Numbered from the stretch's first letter, positions 23,485-33,654 are shown. The stretch is 64,000 bases of DNA from Myotis daubentonii (GCF_963259705.1 NC_081841.1:87433063-87497062); one strand, 5' to 3'. The notes: generated from the letters alone by a model not told the origin. A program made the numbers and translations.

Positions 23485-24459
23485 GTTTTAGTTCTCAATG
23501 ATTCCAAGTCAATGGATGGAAAAATGTAAATGTTAGTTGAAGGGTTGCAGACAAATGTTTAAGAAAACTAGAAAAATTCAGAAAATAGTCCAGTCTGAAG
23601 GTAGGATTAAAAACACACAATCAAAAAACCCTCAAGCTAATGAACAGCACTGTAATATCCACAATGGTATAATACAATTTCTATTGGAACAATTTTTTCT
23701 CTCTAAGATGACACACATTTTTATCAAAGATAGCCAAATTAAGACCATTTTCAGTAAGCTTGGCCTGATTATTTGTATAAGTCCAGCAGGAATAGTAATT
23801 GTGTAGGCTCCTTTAAATCTGCTTTGCTGGAATTTTTCATAAGGAATCTTTAGATTGAACTTAAAAAAGCCTTGAGCTTAGGAACCCAAGCCGCATACTT
23901 GCCATCAGACTTAGCCCACAATACCCATGAGGTTAATTCCTCTCTTCTCGAGGTCTCCACTGTATTTTGAGGTCTTTCTTTGCATATCCCAGGAAGCAAC
24001 CTTCATTCCTTACCTGGAAAGACTACTTTAAACCATGTAATCATGGTACCATGCTGTTTTCCCAAGGGGCTTTTATTGGCTTCCAAAGTCAATCTTAATT
24101 CCTTAATACTTTCTGGTCATATATGAGCCTATGCTTTTCTCTCTCAAATATGGCATTCCAGTCAAAGCCTTATAAGATTACTATTTTCCAATTGTGTCCT
24201 GTTATACAAGGAACAGATTCTTATGGAACTTATGCAAACAAACATATTACCATGAAAATAAAAATACTTACTCATTGAGAGTTTGGAGGGATCAAATTGA
24301 AAGAGACAGACAAAAATTAATGTTTTAATACTACTAACGGAGGTGTACAGAAGAAAAAGTCTTGTAGACAATCTGGAAGACAAAAGATTTTAAAAATCAG
24401 CACTATATCAAATATGAGTCATAAAATTATAACCCTTCTCATCAGTTCATTCAGTCCTG

Positions 24460-24790
24460 TGTAATTAAAGTTATTCTGCTTGGATCTAGTTATTCCATTA
24501 GTTCTCTTGATATTGCCTGATAATTAAGGGTATTAGGGTCAGTGATAATTCCAAAAAATTCCCAGGCTGTCTATCAAGGCTTGTATGGTTTACTCAGTGA
24601 AATGTGTGACTTAATCACTAGAGATTTTGGGAGATATACCCCGAGTAGGAAACATTTTCTAACAGTTTCTTTGCCATTGTGAGGGCATCAGATCTGTGGC
24701 AGGAGAAAACTTCAATTCATACCAAAAAAAAAAAATAAAAAAATACACATAACATCAAGGACATATTGATAACCCAAACTAAGTGTCAGT
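24460..24790 (-). pseudogene. Retroviral integrase core remnant (pol)
   Basis: Translation of the minus strand across frames shows the ordered signature of a gammaretrovirus-like integrase catalytic core: a segment with 'SDALTMAKKLLEN' (about 24705-24645), the 'HFT' block, a W-x-Y-H block, and a degenerate 'SGxxxRTNG' block near 24490. Several in-frame stops and frameshifts make it inactive. In the intact family this enzyme inserts viral DNA into the host genome. Class I assignment is from motif wording, not from an alignment. Confidence 0.85.
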
Positions 24791-26820
24791 TAGATGAAGT
24801 TCAGCCCAAATGTACTAAAGTGGATGAAAAAAACACAGAAACTGAAAAAGTTCCAGGGAGCTGGGAAGAACTAAGCAGCAGCCTTCTTGGGTTCCCACAG
24901 CCCGGACTATTCATTTGTTTTATAACCATTGTTTACCAATCTTAATTCCTCTGATTCAGGAGCACCCTGTCGCCAAGTCATAGGACATAAGGATGACAAA
25001 GGTCAGGGGTCATTTTTGCAAAACCAGAACGGATTTCATCCATATGTACCATAACCTGACACTTGGGTTCGGTTGCTTTCATGTATCCTTCAATTTTGAT
25101 CACAGACATCTTATGTCAGGACATCTCAGATTTCCAGCAACTTCACATATATTTCTGGAACATTTATATCATACACAAATAGAGCATAAAGAAGGCTCAA
25201 TGTTATTTTTTATTTGGCAGTGCTTCCCATGTAACTTCATACACCCAAACAAGTTGTATTTGTTTAATATTTTTCTTTTGTAATGAGAGAAAACTAATCT
25301 TTTGAGGTGTTCTGTGGTCCTTTCTGGAAAACCCTAAAGTCATTCCCAGGTCAAGACTCTTATTTGTAATTTAAATTTTGGAAAGTCTGTCTAAATATAT
25401 CAAGAGGTTTGGACATTTGATTAAATAGGATCATAAGTTATTATGAAGTCATACTTCATTACCGATTTAACCAAAGTGGCAATAAAAGAGTTCGAAGAAA
25501 TCAGAGAAGTTTACATAATTGCTAGCAAAACTTTATTTCTTACTATTGAGAAGATTCAATTTCCTTAAGTAATCAAGGACCTGATTAAGACAACATAAAA
25601 CAAAATCACATTAAACATAAAACACAGAATCTTTTCTTTCTAGGAATAAAACTTTTTCACAGTATCAATAGCAGACCAATAGTCCTGTTAACAGAGAGAG
25701 AAAACCTGACTCTAAGTTTGCATCAGCTTACTTTTGAAATTTAAGTTCAGTTAGTTAAAATTTCCTCTCCCAAGATTCCTTTTCCAGAGCCCTCTACTAC
25801 TTCCCTTTTTACATTCAGACTTTTGTCTTTTTCCCCCCCTCTTTCTCATTCTGAAGCAACCAGCCTTATTTTAGGACAAAATTAATTTTTTCTTCCTCAA
25901 AAATATATCTTTATTTTTCATACCCTTTTTTGTTAAGCCAAAACATATCCCATTTTTCTTATATACACAGTTGTTTTCCCTGATATTAGTTTTTATAGTT
26001 TAATTACATATATTTAAATTCTTGAACTTTAAAATAACTTAATTAATGAAAACTAAGAAGTAAGTAATTGCAAACTGTCTGTTAGATTGCTACCTTTATG
26101 AACACATATTGTTATAGGTATATGGTTTGTGTGCCAGATACTTCTAAAGAAAGACCAATATTCAATACATCAAAGTTTGGAGTAAGGAAAAGCTTACTAA
26201 CCAAGAAGGCCCAGCTTGAAAAGATGGGAGATTTAATTCTCAAATCCAGCTTAAGAGAGTTCAAAATTCAGGCGTCTTATATATCAAGAGAAGAGAGAAT
26301 GGGTGAGGTGAAAAGATGGTGGAGACTGTAGACAGCCAGGCCTGAAAAGGGGTCCAAGGAAAAGCTGGAGAAATTACTAAATCCCTTTGTTCCCAGTTGA
26401 TCTTTTGACCCCCTGCTGATCTGAGTCCAGTTGGGAAGCCATTACTTTGTGTAGATTTCCCCACCTCTTCCTGAGTAAGGGGGCTGCTCAGGCCTGGAGC
26501 AGAATTCCTAGTTAATTAGCATATCTATAACAGAAGCTACTAGCCTGAAGGCTATCTGAGAGAAGGAGCATTTCACTCTGTTGCAATATCATAATTTCTA
26601 GAAATACATATTTCCTCATAGCACACCTTTTTAAAATGGGGCACAAGACATGTTCACGAATAGACAAACCTCTTTCTCTATAATAAGAAGCAGAAAGTAG
26701 ATGAACTTACGTTCAGTAGTTAATGTTTCATTATTTTATCTTATTTGGAAGTAGCTGAGACATCCATGAATATCCATTTAATTTTTCTAGCAAAACTTTA
26801 GTTTCAAAGAGATTTAGGAA
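24791..26820 (-). other. Probable ERV interior and possible LTR, unresolved
   Basis: Lies between the integrase remnant and the L1. The stretch 26130-26640 has LTR-like features read backwards ('cttatatatc' TATA-like, followed by purine-rich sequence), but I cannot define ends or duplication. No intact frame. Confidence 0.35.
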
Positions 26821-27240
26821 ACCAAATTTTAAAATAAATTTCATTTTTCAATTATAGTTGCTATGCAATATTGTATTAGTTTCAGGTGTACAAGCCAGTG
26901 ATTAGACATTTATATTATTTATGAAGGGACTACCCCGAAAAATCAAGTACCCACCTGGCACCATACATAGTTATTACAATATTGTTGACGGTATTCTTAA
27001 GGCTATACTTTACATCCCTGTGACTATTTTGTAACTACCAACCTGTAGTTCTTAATCCCTTCACCTTTTTTACCCAGTTCCCCAATCTTCTTCCATCTGG
27101 CAACCATCAATTTGTTCTCTGTATCTATGAGTTTGTTTGTTTTGATTGTTTGTTTTCTTTTTCAGATTCCACATATAAGTGAAAGCATATGATATTTGTC
27201 TTTCTCTGACTTATTTCACTCAGCACAATATCCTCTAGGT

Positions 27241-27717
27241 CAGTGGTTCCCAACTTTTTTGGGGGCATGCCCCACCTAAGCACCTCTAAAATCCTGATGC
27301 CCACCTCCTGTGACATATATTTCTTATTATTCAAAAACTGAACTCCTATTTACATGGAAGAAGCCTAAAAGGTCAATAACTTGGTCTAAACAAGCTCCCA
27401 AAGAACATGGCATCCATGAAAGAAAAATAAAAGAACAAAAGGACAGTTGAAGTAATGAGGAAGAAATCACTAAGAAATTTTTAAAAATAGTAATAATATG
27501 AAGTGATATGAAAAAATACAAAATAAATTTTTAAAACATATATTAGAGAACTGAAATGTATAAATATGTCACAATCTATATTTATAAACTGTATATGAGG
27601 CCCTTAGAACCATAAGAAATGCAAAAAATTCACTGTTAATAGCTCATTCTCAAATTGCCCCCCTTAAAAATCAAATTGCCCCCCTGTGGGCCATGTGCCC
27701 CATGTTGGGAACCACTG
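27241..27717. mobile_element. hAT MITE (477 bp) nested in L1
   Basis: Inverted ends 'cagtggttcccaac' and 'gttgggaaccactg', with 8 bp flanks 'ctctaggt' (27233-27240) and 'ctctaagt' (27718-27725), one mismatch, close to the TCTAGA-like preference of bat hAT elements. Interior AT-rich, no transposase frame. The L1 3' UTR continues on both sides. Confidence 0.9.
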
Positions 27718-27857
27718 CTCTAAGTCTATTCATGTTGTCTCAAATGGCAAGCTTTCATCTTTTTGTATGGTCAAATAATATTCTATTGTATATATGTACC
27801 ACAGTTTTATCCATTTGTCTATTGATGGGTACTTAGATTGCTTCCATATCTTGACTA

Positions 27858-28075
27858 TCTTTATATATAAAAGACTAATATGCAAAGTGTCCCCTTGGGA
27901 GTTCCACTGGGTGACCGGGAGTTCAATTGCTCGCTATGACGTGTGTTGACCCCTAGGGGGAGGCGTGGAATGGAGGAAGGCCCCGGCCAGCAGTTAGAAG
28001 GCCCTGATCAGCCCTGATCACTGGCCAGGCCTAAGGACCCTACCTGTGCATGAATTTCATGCACTGGGCCTCTAG
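27858..28075 (+). mobile_element. HeliBat-type Helitron (218 bp) nested in L1
   Basis: Starts 'tctttatatataaaagac' after A and ends 'gcactgggcctctag' before T. Deleting it restores the L1 text '...cttgacta|ttgtaaataatactgc' exactly, a clean A|T empty site. Interior has short direct repeats of 'ccctgatca'. Confidence 0.94.
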
Positions 28076-28213
28076 TTGTAAATAATACTGCAATGAACAT
28101 TTGGATACATATGCCTGTTCAAATTAGAGTTTTGGGTTTTTTTGGATAAATACCCAGATGTGGAATTCCTGGCTCCTTTTTTGTCTTATGTTATAACTTT
28201 TTTTTTTTTTAAG

Positions 28214-28410
28214 TCTATTTTGTCTTGTATAAGTATTGCTACTCCAGCTTTTTTTGTTTTTCATGAAATATTTTTTTCTATCTCTTTACTTTGTGAAGTG
28301 AGTCTCTTGTAGACAACGTATGTATGGGTCTTGTTTTCTTATCCATTCAGCCACCCTGTTCTTTTGATTGGAGCATTTAATCTATTTGTATTTAAAGTAA
28401 CAGTTGATAA
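28214..28410 (-). pseudogene. L1 ORF2 N-terminal (endonuclease) fragment
   Basis: The minus strand here matches the beginning of L1 ORF2 ('gattaaatgctccaatcaaaag', 'ctgaatggataagaaaacaag', 'tgtctacaagagactcac'), the apurinic-type endonuclease domain start. It stops at an A-run (T-run on the plus strand, 28199-28213), after which the 3' UTR begins. Reverse transcriptase is entirely absent. Confidence 0.85.
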
Positions 28411-28455
28411 ATATGTATTTATTGCCATTTTATTACTCATATTTTTGTCTTCATC

Positions 28456-29327
28456 TTAAGGAAGAAGATCCTTTAACATATCTTGTAATAGTGGTTTGGT
28501 GGTGATGAACTCCTTTAGATTTTTCTTGTCTGGGAAGCTCTTTATCTATCCATTAATTTTAAGTGATAGATTTGATGGGTAGAGTACTCCTGGTTATAGA
28601 TCCTTGCTTTTCGTCACTTTGAATATTTTATGCCAATCCCTTCTGACCTGAAATGTTTCTGTTGAGAAATCAGTGGAAAGTCTTATGGGAGTTCCTTTGT
28701 AGGTAACTAACTGCTTTTCTTTTTCTGCTTTTGAGATTCTCTCTTTATCTTTAACCTGTGGCATTTAACCTTTGGGTTCATCTTGTTTGAGATTCTGCAC
28801 TTCTTTGACTTGTGTGTCTATTTCCTTCACCAAATTAGGGAACTTTTCTGTAATTATTTTTTTCAAATAAAATTTCAATTTCTTGCTCTCTATCTTCTTC
28901 TTCTAGCACTCATTACATGAATGTTGGTATGCGCGATGTTGGCCCAGAGCCCCGTTAAACTATCCTTGTTTTTGGATTCCTTTTTCTTTTTGTTGCTCTG
29001 ATTGGGTATTTTTTGCTTCCTTATATTCCAAATTGCTGATTTGATACTCTGCTTCATCTAATCTACTGTTGACTTCTTTTTGTGTATTCTTCATTTCAGT
29101 TATTGTATTCTTCACTTCTGACTGGTTCTTTTTACATTTTCTATCTCCATTTTATGTTTCCTATCTCTTGCCATGTTGATCTATTCCAATCCTAAATTCT
29201 TTGAGCATCCTTATAACTAGTGTTTTGAACTCTGCATCTGGTAGATTACTTGTCTCCATTTTGTTTAGTTCTTTTTCTGGAGTTTTGTCCTGTTCTTTCT
29301 TTGGGACATGTTTCTTTGTCTTTTCAT
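28456..29327 (-). pseudogene. L1 ORF1 remnant, antisense
   Basis: The start matches ORF1 of bat L1 with 'NKMETSNLPDAEFKTLVIRML' wording and lysine-rich flanks. The far end matches the ORF1 C-terminus, finishing at a TAA on the minus strand (28456-28458). Compared with the ORF1 at 1572-2412 it is longer at the N-terminus. Frameshifts break it. Confidence 0.8.
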
Positions 29328-29445
29328 TTTGGCAGCCTCCCTGTTTGTTTGTGTTAGATAGCACTTCTATGTCTCCTGGTCTTGGTAGAGTGGCTTTATG
29401 TAGTAGGTGTCCTGTAGGGCCCAGTGGTGCAGCCTTCTGGGTCTC

Positions 29446-29725
29446 TGAAAGGGCGAGTCGTCGCGGGGCCTAAGTGGGCTGGCCACCGGGCCCCATGAGG
29501 CACAGCCTGACCACGCTGCTGGCGGCCTCGGGCACCGACTCCCCAGCCCACGGCGGGAGCCCGGCACAGGCCGCCACCCGTCCGCCGCCCCCAGACTGGA
29601 CCCATGCGGCAGCAGCGGTGGCCGGGCGGGGCGCGTGCCCTCGCCGGAGGAGATGGAGGAGGAGGTGATCGCCGGGGCCCCCGGGGACGAGACGGAGGAC
29701 GTGGACTTCCTGTCGGGGCACAACA
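29446..29725 (+). mobile_element. Short retroviral LTR carrying a CREBZF exon fragment (copy 1)
   Basis: A 280 bp TG...CA element ('tgaaagggcgagtcgtc' ... 'gggcacaaca') in the 5' UTR of the host L1. It is flanked by the 5 bp duplication 'gtctc' (29441-29445, 29726-29730). Its first and last bases match those of the 714 bp LTR at 32916-33629 read on the minus strand. It lacks the TATA, poly(A) signal and U5 of that copy. The missing part begins within CREBZF sequence ('ctgtcggggc') and resumes at the LTR end. Both sides share a TC-T/G-GGGC word, which suggests a microhomology deletion. The element is non-coding as an LTR, but about three quarters of it is host-gene sequence. Confidence 0.85.
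29495..29715 (+). pseudogene. CREBZF: CREBZF N-terminal coding exon fragment captured in LTR copy 1
   Basis: From the ATG at 29495 the frame reads '[17 protein letters not shown]', matching the start of CREBZF (Zhangfei/SMILE), a nuclear bZIP-family cofactor that binds HCF-1 and nuclear receptors. Upstream 'ggccaccgggcccc' is probably its 5' UTR. After about 40 codons a 5 bp insertion relative to copy 2 shifts the frame. The ORF ends at 29666-29668, while the original frame continues as a 'SPEEMEEE' segment to 'DVDFLSG'. The CREBZF leucine zipper is not included. Compared with my memory of the human protein, about 30-40 residues between the opening and 'SPEEMEEE' are absent. Identity to copy 2 is roughly 90% by eye. 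Confidence 0.9.
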
Positions 29726-29730
29726 GTCTC

Positions 29731-30986
29731 CTGAGTAGGGTATTCCAGGTGTGCCCCCCAAGTGGGCTACATGCACCCTCCTGTTGTAGTTGAGCCTTGA
29801 CTGCTGTTGGCATGTCAATGGGGGTGGGGAGGTTGGTCCCCAGGCTGCAAGAACCAGCTGGGACGACAGCAGAAAAGCTCCTGTGTAGGGCCCCACTCCA
29901 CACAGGAAGACTTACTTTAGCAGGTCTCTGGTGCCTACTGAGTATGACCTCACTCACAATTTGTTCTTGGTGATGGTTGAGTGGTGATTCTGTGTGGTCT
30001 AAAGCTGTCCACTGGGTATGCTGGCCTCAGGCCTCCTGGAAGGTACAGGCCAAGGTCAACCCCTGCCTGGGCCCTGCCTGAGACAGCCTGTATGAGCTAC
30101 AAAGCAATCTGCAGATGCTTGCCACTTGTGCTGGGCTTGGAGGTGCCAGAGAAAGGCCAACCTGTGCGCCAAGGCTGGCTGCTGCTAGTACTGGGCCTGG
30201 TGCCACTTAGCAAGAGGTGTGGGGCATACTGAGGCCGGATGCTGCGTGTTTGGAGTTTGTGGACCTGTGTGTGAGCCAAGACAGGCCATTTATATGGAGA
30301 TGCCACTGGAAGCGGCTTGAGTGGGCCTGCCAGTTGGGTGGGCAGGGTCTCAGGAAATCACCAAGATGGGGTGAACAATGTTAGCCAGGTTAATAGCGTC
30401 TCAGATATGGTGCCCACCTGGGTGAGGGCTCAGCAAACATACAATAGCTTCTGCCAGCACTTCTGTCAGGGAGAAAGCTGCCCCTCCAGTTCTTTCCCAG
30501 AAGCCAGGCAATTCAGTTAATCTCTTATGTCCTTGGTGCCTTTTGAACTGCTGCCTAGCGCTGCACCTCAGAGTGAGTTTGAATAATTCCACGTGTGAGC
30601 CCTTTAAAAGGAACAGCTGGGACCCTAGCAGCCCTCTGTCTCACTCAGTCATAATCTCTACTGGTTTTCATGGCCAGAAGTCATGGAGACTTCTTTTTCT
30701 GGCACTGGGAACCTAGGCTGGGAAGCCTGATGTGAGGCTGGGACTCCTTGCTCCTCAGGTGATATCCCTCATGATTTTTAACTGCCTCACATGTGTGTGG
30801 GTCTTGCCCATTCTGCATCTCTGCCCCTCCTACCAGTCTTGCTGTGGCTGCTTATTAGTTGTAGGACTTCTGTTCAGCTAGACTTGAGGTGGTTTCCAAT
30901 GATGGTTGTTGTGTAGTTCAGCTGTAATTTTGAGGTGGTAACGGGAGGAGGTGAGTATCATGTTTACTTACTTTGCCAACTTGACC
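29731..30986 (-). other. 5' UTR of the antisense L1
   Basis: GC-rich, aligns loosely to the 5' UTR of the HAL1-like element at 224-1570 (for example 'ctgggccctacaggacacctactac' complement near 29400 and 'cctacaactaataagc' complement near 30850). Open frames here are by-products of GC content. Confidence 0.75.
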
Positions 30987-30997
30987 AGATCTAGGAA

Positions 30998-32911
30998 GCT
31001 TTTTTTAACAATATGATTATCACGAAAAAGTTCACCTAAAAAGAAGCCTTTTACCCTGCTTACATTTATTTAATTTACCTATTCCTAAGACTGAAGTTTA
31101 GATTGCTGATGAAAATTTCATCATACCAAGTTGCTTTTCTTGCTTACAAATTTTGCAACAGAAATAAGATGAACATATTTGACTAATAAACCCAGGTAGA
31201 ATAAAATGTTATTTAATACGGATGCTTCTAAAGATATGCCCATTTAACCAAAACAAACTCCAACCAGTTTTATTATCAACTATTTTTCAGCTCACGTGAT
31301 TCTGAAAAGCATTTAGGTTAGTTTCTGTTATAGTTTTGAAAATTCTCATATAAGCACTTTTTGTTTTAGCTGATTTAATAAAGCTCCTTTAAAAATAAAT
31401 AAACAAAACCATTCAGAGGCTGAAAATACCACATAACACATATGAACATAGACATACACATACAGATCTTTTAACCATATTACAGGTACCATAATCAAAA
31501 TTCACTAATTGAAAAAAATAGCTGGGGTAAGTTAAATTGATCTTCTCAGATGGCTAGGTTTTTTTCTTTTAATAGAATTACTTCCTTGAAATTTGCATTT
31601 TAAAAGACGGCACAGATAAGTGTTCTTAGAAAAGACCAGATATTTAGTTAGATCTTTAAAGATACAGGCAAAGAGATGCAAGCTTCTCCTAGAAAGACTT
31701 TGGTTTCATGAATCCAATATTTGTAAGCCTTTAAGATGAATAGGGGGAGGTTAGGAGAAAGTAAAAAAAATTAGTGGGCTTTGAATTGTTTCTGGAGCCA
31801 TACCTCAGGCCCTATAAAGACTTTATTAGTAAAATAAGAACTATTGTTTTTAATACTCCAAGACGTGGGTTGCTACCCAAATGGTGTCAAAGAACTGAGT
31901 CCACCCACTCATTGTTGGAAGCATTTTTTTCTTCTTCTGGTACATTTCTTATCAGACTCCGGCATCCCTCTCCAATTTGGCCAAATTTATGATAAAAAAG
32001 TTATTAAATCATTTCAAATATCTTGTTAGGTTTTAGCTGGGACAAACAGTAAATATTTCTGGCGATATTAGCCAGTTCTATGGATCCAAGAGGACCCAAA
32101 GGTTACTACAGTCTAGTCTTTCCTTCTGATAGCCAAAATAAAGAACTGACAGCCTTCATATCCCAGTTCCCTAGTGAGACATTTTTTATTTCCACAATAT
32201 AATCAGGTAAAAGGGATGCAATCAATTAAGGCTGACACAACTTTTTTTAAAAAAAACAAAAACCCATAAAACCTGTTTAAACATTACAATTTTTATAATC
32301 TTATCATCCTACATTTCCATATTCTTTTAAGATAACTGTAGCCTGAGTCAGGACTTCGGTTTTGGTACCACAGTTCAGGAATTCCCATATCAAGGAGTTC
32401 TGGGAATTTCTCTTTTATCTCCTGATCATTCTACCACGCTTGAGTAAAAAGGCTGTAAGTCCCCAATGAGGGATCAAGCCAAGGGACTCTGCCTGCGATC
32501 AATCTTTAACTGGATTTAACCAGCTTGACTTAAATCAAGTAATTGCTGCCCAGGTTTCTCATTGTCATAGCTCCCTTCCAGCCTTTTAAATTTTCTACAT
32601 ACTGGGGTAAATAGAAAAAAATTCCTTCATATTGGGGTCCTTTAATTTTGAGGGGCCAAAATGGGGTCAAGTTGGCTCATTTAGCCTTTGTGCTCTAAAA
32701 CTTTGATTTTAACCCCATCAACGTCTGTTTTACTTAGCTCAATATTTTTAATTGGCGCATTCCTCATAATAGCCATTTTAATTTTAGATTATAATTTCCT
32801 TGAGGAATGACAGTAGTTTGGTAGGGCCCCTAGCCATAAATGGAGTTTAGCCCGTATTTCTGGTCATATTTTAAAGTTTCCCATCTGACAGATACCAAGC
32901 CAAGTTCTTAG
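30998..32911 (-). other. Probable ERV interior (gag-pol region), unrecognisable frames
   Basis: AT-rich and full of stops in all frames. It is placed inside the provirus only because recognised gag and pol pieces lie on either side in the same orientation. Confidence 0.35.
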
Positions 32912-32987
32912 GTCATGTTGTGCCCAGATTTCAAAGTTCCCAAGACCTCCAGGGAGCCAGTCAGTCCGATGCAAAAGCAAAGAGTCA

Positions 32988-33090
32988 TTTATTTTCAAAC
33001 CTAGGTTTGGCTCCCCTGCCACACTCACCAATGCAACGGTCAGCTCCAGTGGCCGAGAGAGAGAGGCCTGATGGGACAGGGGGTTTTATA
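32988..33090 (-). promoter_or_regulatory. LTR core promoter and poly(A) signal
   Basis: Minus-strand TATAAAA at 33084-33090 and AATAAA at 32988-32993 are about 95 bases apart, the spacing expected for an R region between them. A gag-less solo LTR can still act as promoter or terminator for neighbouring DNA; whether it does is unknown. Confidence 0.75.
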
Positions 33091-33318
33091 GGGGGGTGGA
33101 GTGAGGGCAGGAGAGGGGACTGTGGGCCCCGCCGATTGGCCAGGCGCGAGTCGGGTCATCTCTATGGCGCGAACGTCCCTTGATTGTCATTGGTTAGTTT
33201 AAAGAAATCCTGGGCGCGGCCAGCAGGGGCCTGGGCTTCCGGGAAGAAGGCACTCTCCTGAGCACATGGCGGCCACCCCAAAAATGGAGGACCCAGGGCA
33301 AGATGGAGGGCGCAGTCC

Positions 33319-33605
33319 TAGCCCCCCCAGGGTGAGCTGAGCCCAGGCTCCAGGGGCCAGTCTGGTTGCTGGGGGTCCAGCAGATCGACCAGTTCCAGCC
33401 CAGACAGGAAGTCCACGTCCTCCGTCTCGTTCCCGGGGGCGCCAGCGATCGCCTCCTCCTCCATCTCCTCGGGCGAGGGCACGCGCCCCGCCGCCGCTGC
33501 TGCCGTGTGGGTCCGGTCTGGGGTCGGCGGGCGGGTGGCAACCTGCGCCGGGCTCCCGCTGTGGGCTGGGGAGTCGGTGCCCGAGGCCGCCAGCAGCGTG
33601 GTCAG
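33319..33605 (-). pseudogene. CREBZF: CREBZF exon fragment in U3 of LTR copy 2, 95-codon open frame
   Basis: From CTG at 33605 to TAG at 33318-33320 the CREBZF frame is open for 95 codons: '[13 protein letters not shown]' ... '[18 protein letters not shown]' ... '[19 protein letters not shown]' ... 'PGLSSP', then three non-CREBZF codons and a stop. Relative to copy 1 a 37 bp block that includes the ATG (29471-29507 there) is missing, so no AUG start remains. Two LxxLL (nuclear-receptor box) motifs, LTTLL and LVDLL, are kept. The bZIP domain is absent. U3 lies upstream of the LTR's own TATA, so this frame would be transcribed only near the 3' end of a proviral RNA. Confidence 0.9.
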
Positions 33606-33654
33606 GCCCCGAGACGACTCGCCCTTTCAGTCACATAATTTTAGGCTGTCTTTT

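Larger units (their letters stand above)
26821..30986 (-). mobile_element. L1/HAL1-like LINE with most of ORF2 missing, host of three nested insertions
   Basis: Read on the minus strand: 5' UTR (30986 to about 29330), ORF1 remnant (29327 to 28456), a short ORF2 endonuclease-start fragment (about 28410-28214), then directly an L1 3' UTR (28198 to 26821). It is flanked by an 11 bp duplication with one mismatch, 'agatttaggaa' (26810-26820) and 'agatctaggaa' (30987-30997), so it is full length in its reduced form. A hAT MITE, a Helitron and a small LTR lie inside it. It sits in the antisense provirus. Confidence 0.85.
32916..33629 (-). mobile_element. Solo retroviral LTR with CREBZF exon in U3 (copy 2, 714 bp)
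   Basis: Read on the minus strand this is a complete LTR. The 5' TG ('tgaaagggcgagtcgtctcgg') leads into a CREBZF segment (33605 to about 33330), then U3 with two CCAAT-type sites (minus-strand CCAAT at 33135-33139 and near 33190). TATAAAA follows at 33084-33090, AATAAA at 32988-32993, and a U5 ending 'ctgggcacaaca' at 32916. Flanking 4 bp duplications 'gtca' (32912-32915, 33630-33633) indicate a solo LTR inserted into the older provirus. The terminal and U5 style ('cttgggaactttgaaatctgggcacaaca') is that of class I (gamma-like) retroviruses. Confidence 0.9.

Noticed and set aside
29446..29725. A CREBZF processed pseudogene inserted by L1
   Set aside because: No poly(A), no L1-type duplication. 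Both copies instead have identical TG/CA retroviral ends with 4-5 bp duplications, and copy 2 carries a full LTR promoter and poly(A) signal.
29367..29957. Long antisense frames (196 and 166 codons) over the CREBZF-bearing LTR and L1 5' UTR
   Set aside because: They are the wrong strand for CREBZF, and GC-rich sequence with few stops explains them.
33194..33541. 115-codon minus-strand ATG frame over LTR copy 2 as a gene
   Set aside because: It is the +1 frame relative to the CREBZF reading; arginine/proline-rich shadow ORF.
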